A DNA stretch of 21,183 nucleotides from an uncultured Lachnospiraceae bacterium (GTDB lineage Bacteria > Bacillota > Clostridia > Lachnospirales > Lachnospiraceae), in the NCBI GenBank assembly GCA_910588825.1, contig CAJURF010000066.1, positions 1 to 21,183 of the forward strand, given 5' to 3'. Under the pieces are notes generated by a model. That model was not told where the DNA came from. It worked only from the letters and a program-made list of their open reading frames with translations, and ran no database searches. Positions within the stretch are counted from its first letter, which is position 1; each line of letters opens with the position of its first letter. Shown in pieces: positions 13,887 to 21,183 of the stretch. Position numbers and translations under genes: made by a program.

Positions 13887-14630
13887 ATGGATAGTAACAG
13901 CCAGCAGATTGAGGGGCGCCATGCCGTGGCGGAGGCGCTGCGGGCCGGGCGTCCGGTGGATAAACTCTATGTGTTAGACGGGTGTAAGGACGGACCGGTA
14001 TCGTCCATTGTGAAAGCGGCGAAGAAGGGGGATGCCCTGGTACAGTTTGTGTCCAGAGAACGGCTGGACCAGCTCTCGGAGACTAAGAAACATCAGGGGG
14101 TCATTGCCCGTATGGCGGCCTATGAATACGCCTCCGTGGAGGAGATTCTGGCAAAAGCGGAAAAACAGGGGGAACCGCCTTTCGTGTTCCTGCTGGACGG
14201 TGTGGAAGACCCGTATAATCTGGGGGCTGTTGTGCGGACAGCGGACCAGGTGGGGGCCCATGGGGTGATTATCCCCAAGAACCGGGCTGTGGGTCTGACG
14301 GCGTCGGCAGCCCGGGCATCGGCGGGGGCGCTGAACTATATCCCTGTAGCCCGGGTCACCAATCTGGCAAGAACCGTAGAACAGCTGAAAAAGCAGGGGA
14401 TCTGGTTTGTATGCGCGGATATGGGCGGCCAGCCCATGTACCAGGTGGATATGAAAGGTTCCCTGGGACTGGTGGTGGGCGGCGAGGGGGAAGGTGTCTC
14501 CCGTTTGGTGAGAGAAGCGTGTGATTACACAGCGTCCATTCCCATGAAAGGGCACGTGGATTCGCTGAATGCTTCCGTGGCGGCAGGGGTGCTGGCCTAT
14601 GAAGCATTCCGGCAGCGGATGGGAAACTAA
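13887..14630 (+). CDS. rlmB: 23S rRNA (guanosine-2251 2'-O)-methyltransferase, TrmH/SpoU family
   Basis: A 247-residue SPOUT methyltransferase. The N-terminal substrate-binding domain begins QIEGRHAVAEALRAGRPVDKL. The three SpoU motifs are present: LDGVEDPYNLGAVVRTADQ, VVGGEGEGVSR, and IPMKGHVDSLNASVAAGVLAYE, the last forming the knotted SAM site. AGGAGA at 13873 serves the ATG. It closes the cysE-cysS-mrnC-rlmB operon. The RlmB assignment follows neighbourhood and length; a related TrmH-type specificity cannot be fully excluded. Confidence 0.9.
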   Translation: MDSNSQQIEGRHAVAEALRAGRPVDKLYVLDGCKDGPVSSIVKAAKKGDALVQFVSRERLDQLSETKKHQGVIARMAAYEYASVEEILAKAEKQGEPPFVFLLDGVEDPYNLGAVVRTADQVGAHGVIIPKNRAVGLTASAARASAGALNYIPVARVTNLARTVEQLKKQGIWFVCADMGGQPMYQVDMKGSLGLVVGGEGEGVSRLVREACDYTASIPMKGHVDSLNASVAAGVLAYEAFRQRMGN

Positions 14631-14686
14631 ACTTTATAGCTGCTCTTTGGCGGCCCTGTCAGCGGGGCGCCTGAGTGGGAGATTAT

Positions 14687-17062
14687 ATGGAAGGGAAGAA
14701 TCAGGTAATGAGTGCAAAAAGAGTGCGTTTTAGAAAAGCAGCCGCATGGTGGATGGCTGTATGTGTTTTTATGGCCTCAGCGGTTCCTGTGTATGCGGTG
14801 GAAGAAATTGCCGTGGAGGAGAACGCTGCGCAGGAGAGTGTTCTTTCAGAGGAAGATATACAGCAGAGTGCACCTCTGGAGGAATTGTTTCCAGATGTGG
14901 CATTCAGGGAATATATTGCCAGGGAGGCAGATACCGACCAGGATGGCTTTTTAAGCAGGCAGGAAGCAGAGCAGGTGACAGAGCTTTTGGTATCTGGTCT
15001 GGGCATCACCTCCCTGCAGGGGATTTCCAGTTTTTCTAATCTGCGGATTTTAGATTGTTCGGACAACTATATAGGCGCTTTGGATTTAAAGGGTCTGGAG
15101 CATCTCTATGCGTTTACCTGCGAGAACAACCGGATTGTGCTGTCTGTGAATGAGGCGGGCCAGGTGGATTTTACCGGGGTGCAGGATATGGACTGCAGCC
15201 GGATTCTGGAAGTTTCCCAGGGAACATGGATAGGGGACGGGCTGCTCCAGCTTTCAGAAGATTCCCGGCAGGAAACCTTTTCCTATACATACAGCGCCGC
15301 GGAATCGGAAGAAGGGGTGGAGACCGGGGAATTCTGGAAAATAGAGATTGCCGTTGTGCTGGATTACGGCTCGGAGACAAAAGGGCCGGATGCGGATGAA
15401 ACAGCTGTTTCCGGGAATGGCCTGTCAGAGAACAGCGCCAAAGAGGACAGGGAATCCCAGGGCGGCGCAGAGCCGGCGGCAAAGAAGAGCCAGCCGGCGG
15501 CCGGAAATAGGGATGCAGTCAATGAGAGCGTCAGGGTCATGGCAAAGAAATCTTACCCGGCTAAAATAAAAAGCTGTAAGATTCTGGGGGATAAATCCCG
15601 GGTGCAGGTGAAGGCAAAGGTTTCCCGTAAAGTAAAAAGTAAGGATTCTTACTATTATCTGTTTGCCCTGTCTCCCAAGAATAATAAACTGTCCAAGCCC
15701 GCGGCCAAAGTAAAGAAAACAAAAAATATCACCTTTACTGTGCCGCTGAATTACAATAAAGCAGGGAGCCGGCTCATGTGCAAGTTCCTTGTGGCGGTGA
15801 AATCCGGTAAAAAGTATACAGCAGTCAGCGGGGAGAAATATATTTCCAATCCGGAGAAAATGGCTTCCAGCAGCAGGGCGTTTACGAAAGGAAAATCGAA
15901 AAAAGGGCTGCAGTTTGGGGAAAGTCTGCCGGACGCTGTCAGTCTGGGGGTAAATTACTGTCTGTTTAACATAAATATTACGGAATTCACACAAAAAGGC
16001 GGCCAGCAGTTAAAATATAATTATAAAGGAAAGAATTATTATTTTAATCAGAGTGCTTTTGACCGGTGGGGGAGTCTCTTTTCCCAGCTTCAGAGCAATA
16101 AGATGAATTTATCAGCAGAGTTTCTGCTTCCCTGGGAGGCGGGCCAGACAGAGCTGATTCATCCGGCAGCCCGCAGGAAAACTTCGGCACACTATTATGC
16201 GTGGAATATCAGCACCAAGGCTGCCAGGGAAAAATACGAGGCCCTGTTCAGCTGTATCGCGGAACAGTTCGACGGCGGCCACGGACGGGGCTATATCAAC
16301 AATTATATTATCGGGAATGAAGTAAATGCCTATTCCCAGTGGCATTATACAGGCTCTACATCGCTGAAGACCAATGCCAATCTGTATGCGGATACCTATG
16401 AGCTTGTCTACATGGCGGTCAAGAGTAAATGTAAAAATGCCAGGGTGAGCATCTGTCTCACACATACCTGGAATGTGTCCACGGCTGGCCAGTTCCATAG
16501 TTCCAGGTCATTCCTGGATCAATTTGCTGTCAGGCTGAAAGAATATGGAAATACGGACTTCACTATCGCCTACCACGCGTACTCTCAGCCGCTGCTGCAG
16601 ACGGAATTCTGGAAAAATTCGCCCCAGCAGGTGACCAACAGTGTAAACTCGCCGTTTATCACTATGAAAAATATTGAGTATCTCACAAAATATGTAAAGT
16701 CAAAGTATGGTTCCAAGACCAGAATTATGCTTACAGAGCAGGGATTCAGTTCCCATGGAAGCGGCGGCGAGAAGAAGCAGGCTGCGGCTATTGCATATGC
16801 TTATTATAAGGCAGAATTCAACGATATGATTGACTGTATCATTTTCCGCTGTCAGGCTGACTCCCAGGTGGAGATTAACAGTGATAATCTGCATATGGGG
16901 CTGTGGACTGTGGGTATGGGGAAGAAGAAGGCAGCATACGATGTGTTTCAGTATATGGATACCTCTAAGGGAGAGTCCTATACAAAATCCTGCAGGAAGC
17001 ATCTGGGGATTACGAAATGGTCTGTGCTGGTTCCTGGATATAAATCGGGACGGTTTCGATAA
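14687..17062 (+). CDS. Large secreted protein with EF-hand/LRR start and DUF5722-like TIM-barrel glycosidase domain
   Basis: About 791 residues. A signal peptide (KAAAWWMAVCVFMASAVPVYA) is followed by an EF-hand-like loop DTDQDGFLSRQEAE and two or so leucine-rich units (ITSLQGISSFSNLRILDCSD). Next come a low-complexity linker and a lysine-rich Ig-like region (~285-385) around SYPAKIKSCKILGDKSRVQV. The C-terminal half resembles DUF5722 proteins and shows clan GH-A hallmarks: IIGNEVN (E545, likely acid/base), IAYHAYSQP (HxY), and MLTEQGFSS (E684, likely nucleophile). So a cell-surface or secreted glycoside hydrolase is predicted; the substrate is unknown. ATG 14687 follows GGGAG; an in-frame GTG at 14675 overlaps this site. 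No sortase motif or membrane anchor is visible at the C-terminus. A terminator follows. Confidence 0.75.
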   Translation: MEGKNQVMSAKRVRFRKAAAWWMAVCVFMASAVPVYAVEEIAVEENAAQESVLSEEDIQQSAPLEELFPDVAFREYIAREADTDQDGFLSRQEAEQVTELLVSGLGITSLQGISSFSNLRILDCSDNYIGALDLKGLEHLYAFTCENNRIVLSVNEAGQVDFTGVQDMDCSRILEVSQGTWIGDGLLQLSEDSRQETFSYTYSAAESEEGVETGEFWKIEIAVVLDYGSETKGPDADETAVSGNGLSENSAKEDRESQGGAEPAAKKSQPAAGNRDAVNESVRVMAKKSYPAKIKSCKILGDKSRVQVKAKVSRKVKSKDSYYYLFALSPKNNKLSKPAAKVKKTKNITFTVPLNYNKAGSRLMCKFLVAVKSGKKYTAVSGEKYISNPEKMASSSRAFTKGKSKKGLQFGESLPDAVSLGVNYCLFNINITEFTQKGGQQLKYNYKGKNYYFNQSAFDRWGSLFSQLQSNKMNLSAEFLLPWEAGQTELIHPAARRKTSAHYYAWNISTKAAREKYEALFSCIAEQFDGGHGRGYINNYIIGNEVNAYSQWHYTGSTSLKTNANLYADTYELVYMAVKSKCKNARVSICLTHTWNVSTAGQFHSSRSFLDQFAVRLKEYGNTDFTIAYHAYSQPLLQTEFWKNSPQQVTNSVNSPFITMKNIEYLTKYVKSKYGSKTRIMLTEQGFSSHGSGGEKKQAAAIAYAYYKAEFNDMIDCIIFRCQADSQVEINSDNLHMGLWTVGMGKKKAAYDVFQYMDTSKGESYTKSCRKHLGITKWSVLVPGYKSGRFR

Positions 17063-17073
17063 GGACGTGTCTG

Positions 17074-17117
17074 AAAAAGGCAGTGAGGAGGCTGATAAGC
17101 ACTCACTGCTTTTTTTA
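17074..17117 (+). terminator. Strong rho-independent terminator
   Basis: Stem GCAGTGAG (17080-17087) with CTCACTGC (17102-17109), extended by A/T pairs and followed by eight T (17110-17117). It separates the secreted-protein gene from the gdpP unit. Confidence 0.85.
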
Positions 17118-17157
17118 GACTTTTTTCTGAAATTATTTCCCAAACCTCCTTAGTATG

Positions 17158-17166
17158 TGGTATAAT
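17158..17166 (+). promoter_or_regulatory. Extended -10 promoter of gdpP-rplI-dnaB
   Basis: TGGTATAAT is a perfect extended -10 (TGnTATAAT). No good -35 is visible 17 bases upstream, as is common for extended -10 promoters. The -10 ends only eight bases before ATG 17175, so transcription would start almost at the start codon. Confidence 0.65.
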
Positions 17167-17174
17167 GGAAAATC

Positions 17175-19223
17175 ATGAAAGATAAGATTAAGCTAAATGG
17201 AAAAATAAAGAGCATCATGTTCTGGCCTCTTGTTCTATGGCTGCTGCTGGCTGCCATGAACGGGGCTGTTTACTGGGTTAATTACCGTGCGGGACTGCTG
17301 GCCAGCCTTTTTTTAATCCTGTATCTGGTGCTCTGGATGGGCCTGTACTATTATCACAGGAACAAAGTTTTAACGGAATTGATTAAATTCAGCATGGTGT
17401 TTTCCCGTGTGGAAAATATTATGTTGAACAAGCTGGTGTGCCCTTTTGGTATTTTGGACAGCGCCGGGAATCTCATCTGGATGAACCAGGCCATGGATAT
17501 GCTGTTTCAGGATAAAAGGAAGAAAAACATCAGCGTTTTTTTCCCGGAAGTCACCAGCCAGTTTCTGGACGGACTCAGAAGTTTTAAGACAGAGGAGATT
17601 TCGGCCCGGTATCATGCCTGTGATTATCGGATTCTCATGCACAGAATTGACTTTGACCATATCGCCATGGAGTCGGATATTATCGCAAAACCCAATCAGT
17701 ACGATTCTTTTGCGGCAGTCTATCTGTTTGACGAGACCAACCTCAATGAGGCACTTCAGACAACAGAGAATGAGAAGCCTGTCATGGGGCTGATTTATCT
17801 GGATAACTATGAGGAAGCGCTGGAAACCGTGGACGAGATACGGCGTTCTCTACTGGGTGCCCTGATAGACCGGAAGATTAACAAATATTTCAGCGGTCTG
17901 GACGGTCTGGTAAAAAAGACAGAGAAAGACAAATATTTCCTGGTGATACCCCATCGTTCCCTGAGAATTCTCAAAGAAAACGGGTTCAGCATTCTGGAGG
18001 AGATCAAAGGTGTCAGCATCGGCAATGAGATTGATGTGACACTGAGCATCGGAATCGGACTCAACGGCAGCAGCTATAATAAAAATTATGAGCAGTCCCG
18101 GATTGCCATTGAGATGGCTCTGGGGAGGGGCGGCGACCAGGCTGTGGTAAAAGACGGTGAGAACCTCTATTATTATGGAGGAAAGTCTCATCAGATGGAG
18201 AAGAATACCCGGGTGAAGGCGCGGGTGAAGGCACAGGCGTTAAAAGAGTTTATTGCCAATAAGGATAAAGTGGTGGTGATGGGCCACACCATAACAGATG
18301 TGGATGCTTTTGGCGCCGCGGTGGGAATTTACCGGGCAGCCAAGACTCTGGACAAAGAGGTGCATATCCTTATCAGCGACCTGAAAACATCCATCCGTCC
18401 GCTGATGGCAGGCTTTGAGGACAGCGGCGAGTATGAGCATGATATATTTATAGACAGCAAAAGGGCCAAGGAGATTGTAGACGAGGACACGGTAATGGTG
18501 GTGGTGGACACCAACAAGCCCAGCTATACCGAATGTCCGGAACTGCTGCAGCTCACCAGTACGATTGTGGTTCTGGACCATCACAGGAGAGGGAGCGAGG
18601 TCATCCGGGATGCTGTGCTGTCCTATGTGGAGCCGTATGCATCCTCCACCTGTGAAATGGTAGCAGAGATTCTTCAGTATTTTGACGAGGATGTTTCCAT
18701 TAAAAGTATTGAGGCGGACAGTCTGTACGCGGGGATTATTATAGACACCAACAACTTCAAGTCAAAAGCAGGGGTGCGGACTTTTGAGGCCGCGGCTTAT
18801 CTGCGGCGCTGTGGAGCCGATGTGGCCCGGGTGCAGAAGCTGCTCAGAGACAATATGGATGCCTATAAAGCCCGGGCGGAGACCATTTGTAACGCTGAGA
18901 TATATGAGGACGCTTTTGCCATTGCCATCTGCCCCAGCAGGGGACTGGACAGCCCCACTGTTGTAGCGGCCCAGGCGGCCAATGAGCTGTTGAACATTGT
19001 GGGTGTGAAGGCATCTTTTGTTTTAACGGACTATAATCAAATTGTATATATCAGTGCCAGAGCTATAGATGAGGTGAACGTTCAGGTGATTATGGAGAAA
19101 CTGGGCGGTGGAGGCCACATTAATATTGCCGGAGCACAGATTCCGGATAAAACGCCGGAGGAGATCGTGGAAGTGGTAAAAGGTCTGTTGAGAGAACTGA
19201 GTGAAAAGGAGAATGTCAAATGA
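17175..19223 (+). CDS. gdpP: Cyclic-di-AMP phosphodiesterase, GdpP/YybT type
   Basis: A membrane-bound enzyme that hydrolyses c-di-AMP to pApA, affecting cell wall, potassium balance and beta-lactam tolerance. The 682 residues show the standard order. Two membrane helices (~15-55) come first, then a PAS-like domain (~75-170), a degenerate GGDEF domain (~195-300, without an intact GGDEF signature), and the DHH domain with MGHTITDVDAFGAAVG (H371, D375, D377) and VLDHHRRGS (D468). The DHHA1 motif GGGGHINIAGAQ (from 644) follows. ATG 17175 has no clear ribosome binding site and lies at the predicted transcription start. ATG 17217 (MFWPLVLW), with a weak AAAGAG upstream, is an alternative. The stop overlaps rplI as ATGA; gdpP-rplI-dnaB is a conserved Firmicutes order. 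Confidence 0.95.
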   Translation: MKDKIKLNGKIKSIMFWPLVLWLLLAAMNGAVYWVNYRAGLLASLFLILYLVLWMGLYYYHRNKVLTELIKFSMVFSRVENIMLNKLVCPFGILDSAGNLIWMNQAMDMLFQDKRKKNISVFFPEVTSQFLDGLRSFKTEEISARYHACDYRILMHRIDFDHIAMESDIIAKPNQYDSFAAVYLFDETNLNEALQTTENEKPVMGLIYLDNYEEALETVDEIRRSLLGALIDRKINKYFSGLDGLVKKTEKDKYFLVIPHRSLRILKENGFSILEEIKGVSIGNEIDVTLSIGIGLNGSSYNKNYEQSRIAIEMALGRGGDQAVVKDGENLYYYGGKSHQMEKNTRVKARVKAQALKEFIANKDKVVVMGHTITDVDAFGAAVGIYRAAKTLDKEVHILISDLKTSIRPLMAGFEDSGEYEHDIFIDSKRAKEIVDEDTVMVVVDTNKPSYTECPELLQLTSTIVVLDHHRRGSEVIRDAVLSYVEPYASSTCEMVAEILQYFDEDVSIKSIEADSLYAGIIIDTNNFKSKAGVRTFEAAAYLRRCGADVARVQKLLRDNMDAYKARAETICNAEIYEDAFAIAICPSRGLDSPTVVAAQAANELLNIVGVKASFVLTDYNQIVYISARAIDEVNVQVIMEKLGGGGHINIAGAQIPDKTPEEIVEVVKGLLRELSEKENVK

Positions 19224-19666
19224 AAGTAATATTGATAGAAGATGTGAAAAAGCTGGGGAAAAAGGGAGATGTGGTGGATGTAAGCGATGGGTATGCCCGT
19301 AACATGCTGCTCCCCAAGAAGCTGGGTGTGGAGGCCACATCTAAGAATCTCAATGATTTGAAGCTTCAGAAGGCTCACCAGCAGAAACTGGCCCAGAACA
19401 GTCTGGAAGCGGCCCAGGCTTTTGCGAAAAATCTGGAAAACAAAGAAGTGGTTCTGACGCTGAAAGTGGGCGAAGGGGGAAAGACCTTTGGCTCCGTGTC
19501 AGCCAAAGAGATTTCAGAGGCCGCTCAAAAGCAGCTGGGAATGACTCTGGATAAGAAGAAGCTGCAGCTGGAAAGTCCCATCAAAGCGCTGGGAACCACG
19601 TTGGTTCCACTGCGTCTGCACCCGGATGTGACAGCTGAGGTGAAGGTGGTTGTGAAAGAGGGGTAG
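19220..19666 (+). CDS. rplI: 50S ribosomal protein bL9
   Basis: A 148-residue ribosomal protein with the N-terminal 23S rRNA-binding domain (MKVILIEDVKKLGKKGDVVD, DGYARNMLLPKKLG), the long connecting helix (~40-75), and the C-terminal domain (GKTFGSVSAKEISEA ... LGTTLVPLRLHPDVTAEV). An AAAAGGAG site lies in the end of gdpP, and the four-base ATGA overlap couples the two genes. Length and sequence are typical. Confidence 0.97.
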   Translation: MKVILIEDVKKLGKKGDVVDVSDGYARNMLLPKKLGVEATSKNLNDLKLQKAHQQKLAQNSLEAAQAFAKNLENKEVVLTLKVGEGGKTFGSVSAKEISEAAQKQLGMTLDKKKLQLESPIKALGTTLVPLRLHPDVTAEVKVVVKEG

Positions 19667-19672
19667 TACAGC

Positions 19673-21001
19673 ATGGAGGAAGCGCTGATTAAGCGGGTTC
19701 TGCCGCACAGTCCGGAAGCAGAGAAGTCGGTGATTGGCTCCATGCTCATGGACAGGGAGGCGATTCTCACCGCCTCCGAGATTCTTCGCAGTGATGACTT
19801 TTATCAGCATCAATATGGAATCATATTTGATACCATGACAGAGCTGTGCAATGAGGGAAAGCCGGTGGATACGGTTACGCTGCAGAACCGTCTCAAAGAG
19901 AAGGGGCTGCCTCCGGAAATCAGTGATATGGAGTATGCCAGAGAGCTTCTGAATGCGGTTCCCACATCGGCCAATGTCCGGTATTACGCAAATATTGTCA
20001 GCGAGAAGGCGCTTCTTCGCCGGCTGATTAAGGCCAGTGAAGAGGTGGAAGACCTTTGTTATCTGCAGCAGGATAAGACGGAAGTGATTCTGGATACTGC
20101 GGAAAAGAAGATGTTTGACCTTTTTCAGAGGCAGGATGCCTCTGATTATGTGCCTATCCGGCAGATTGTGCTGGATGTGGTGGACAAGATAGAAAAAGCA
20201 TCCAGAATGGACGGAAATGTCACAGGCCTGTCTACAGGTTTTGCAGATCTGGATTATAAAATGTCCGGGTTCCAGCCTTCGGATTTGATATTAATTGCCG
20301 CCAGACCCTCTATGGGAAAGACGGCTTTTGCTTTGAATATTGCCAGGTATATGGCGTTTAAAGGCGGGGTCACCACAGCCATCTTCAGTCTGGAAATGTC
20401 AAAAGAACAGCTTGTGAACCGTCTGCTGTCCATGGAATCCAGGGTGGACAGCCAGAGTCTGCGCACGGGAGACCTGCGGGACGAGGATTGGACGAAACTG
20501 GTGGAAGGAGCGGATGTAATTGGACATTCCCGCCTGATTATTGACGATACCCCCGGGATTTCCGTGTCAGCGCTGCGGTCCAAGTGCCGGAAATATAAGC
20601 TGGAACATGATCTGGGCATTGTATTCATTGATTATCTGCAGCTGATGAGCGGCAGCGGAAGAAGTGATTCCAGACAGCAGGAAATATCAGAGATATCCCG
20701 TGCGTTAAAAGCTGTGGCCAGGGAACTGAGGGTTCCGGTGGTGGCATTGTCCCAGCTGAGCCGTGCAGTAGAACAGCGGCCCAATCACAGGCCCATGTTG
20801 TCGGATTTAAGAGAGTCAGGGGCCATTGAGCAGGATGCGGATGTGGTGATGTTTATTTACCGGGACGATTATTACAATAAGGATACAGAGAAGAAAAATA
20901 TTGCGGAGATAAATATTGCAAAACAGAGAAACGGCCCCATTGGGGTGGTGGAACTGGTGTGGATGCCTCAGTATACACAGTTTGTAAATATGAAGAAGTA
21001 G
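19673..21001 (+). CDS. dnaB: Replicative DNA helicase
   Basis: The hexameric 5'-3' helicase that unwinds DNA at the replication fork and interacts with primase. It has 442 residues. The N-terminal helical domain contains PHSPEAEKSVIGSMLMD. The RecA-like domain has Walker A ARPSMGKTAFALN (K216), SLEMSKEQLVNRL, Walker B GIVFIDYLQLM (D320), ALSQLSRAVEQRP and SDLRESGAIEQDADVV. The C-terminal AKQRNGPIGVVEL is typical. There is no intein. The ribosome binding site GAGGGG overlaps the rplI stop, and the ATG is six bases after it. Last gene of the gdpP unit. Confidence 0.97.
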   Translation: MEEALIKRVLPHSPEAEKSVIGSMLMDREAILTASEILRSDDFYQHQYGIIFDTMTELCNEGKPVDTVTLQNRLKEKGLPPEISDMEYARELLNAVPTSANVRYYANIVSEKALLRRLIKASEEVEDLCYLQQDKTEVILDTAEKKMFDLFQRQDASDYVPIRQIVLDVVDKIEKASRMDGNVTGLSTGFADLDYKMSGFQPSDLILIAARPSMGKTAFALNIARYMAFKGGVTTAIFSLEMSKEQLVNRLLSMESRVDSQSLRTGDLRDEDWTKLVEGADVIGHSRLIIDDTPGISVSALRSKCRKYKLEHDLGIVFIDYLQLMSGSGRSDSRQQEISEISRALKAVARELRVPVVALSQLSRAVEQRPNHRPMLSDLRESGAIEQDADVVMFIYRDDYYNKDTEKKNIAEINIAKQRNGPIGVVELVWMPQYTQFVNMKK

Positions 21002-21013
21002 ATTACGCACTTA

Positions 21014-21160
21014 ATATGTCGAAAACTTTTCCTTGTGCTTGGCAGCCCTTGTGTTTATAATAGACAGGAGGGCGAATGCCACATTAGCCCCGGCGCGTGT
21101 CTGAAAACATCAGACCGCTCTTTACCGCGACAGCATTCTGGTGATATGTCAAGAACTTTT
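21014..21160 (+). repeat. Direct repeat with Spo0A-box-like core
   Basis: ATATGTCGAAAACTTTT (21014-21030) and ATATGTCAAGAACTTTT (21144-21160) agree in 15 of 17 positions, 130 bases apart, on both sides of the promoter. The first contains TGTCGAA, a perfect Spo0A box (TGNCGAA). The second departs from it at two positions. Confidence 0.5.
21033..21061 (+). promoter_or_regulatory. Promoter downstream of dnaB
   Basis: -35 TTGTGC (21033-21038), 17-base spacer, perfect -10 TATAAT (21056-21061). Five bases later AGGAGG (21066-21071) precedes ATG 21076, but that reading is only three codons long (ATG CCA CAT TAG). A 6-bp hairpin GTCTGA-AAACA-TCAGAC follows at 21099-21115. The transcribed gene would lie beyond the window, or this is a small RNA. 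Confidence 0.5.
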
Positions 21161-21183
21161 TGAGAAAGATTTTAATATGCATT

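Noticed and set aside
13974..14555. 193-codon open frame antisense to rlmB, and similar ones opposite the secreted protein, gdpP and dnaB
   Set aside because: Same reasoning: complete overlap with well-supported genes and no domain or ribosome binding site.
14631..14686. Terminator after rlmB (GGCGGCCC...GGGGCGCC)
   Set aside because: The stem is imperfect and there is no T-run; the next gene may be read through.

Overview
The window looks like chromosomal DNA of a Gram-positive gut Clostridium relative, most likely Lachnospiraceae. The core gene orders cysE-cysS-mrnC-rlmB and gdpP-rplI-dnaB fit, as do strong AGGAGG-type ribosome binding sites and a secreted lysine-rich protein with an EF-hand/leucine-rich-repeat start. 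No tRNA, rRNA or CRISPR array was seen.

Left part (1-8812, all genes on the minus strand, clearly AT-rich): an accessory region. From right to left it holds a promoter and a five-gene run (GlnD-like nucleotidyltransferase, SAM methyltransferase, HAD phosphatase, class III aminotransferase, MFS transporter). Next comes a BlaI-type repressor with a BlaR1-type membrane metallopeptidase that lacks the beta-lactam sensor domain, then a broken gene coupled to blaR1 by ATGA, and finally a decayed gene of unknown function running off the left edge. Three minus-strand promoters (before the five-gene run, before blaI, before the decayed gene) share a GTAT-N5-ATAC dyad lying on the -35 box. My reading is one BlaI-controlled regulon around an uncharacterised small-molecule pathway: four enzymes plus an exporter, switched by a proteolytic sensor of unknown ligand.

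Middle (8813-11286): a mobile-element graveyard. It holds hairpins, a 5'-truncated and frameshifted IS630-type transposase fused onto the first ~36 residues of a tyrosine recombinase, the tail of an upstream recombinase, and an AlbA_2/HATPase regulator gene that lost its central part.

Right part (11287-21183, plus strand, GC-richer): conserved core. cysE, cysS and mrnC overlap one another and rlmB follows closely. Then comes a large secreted protein with a TIM-barrel glycosidase-like domain and a strong terminator, followed by gdpP (c-di-AMP phosphodiesterase), rplI and dnaB. Beyond dnaB a promoter-bearing intergenic region contains a repeated Spo0A-box-like motif.
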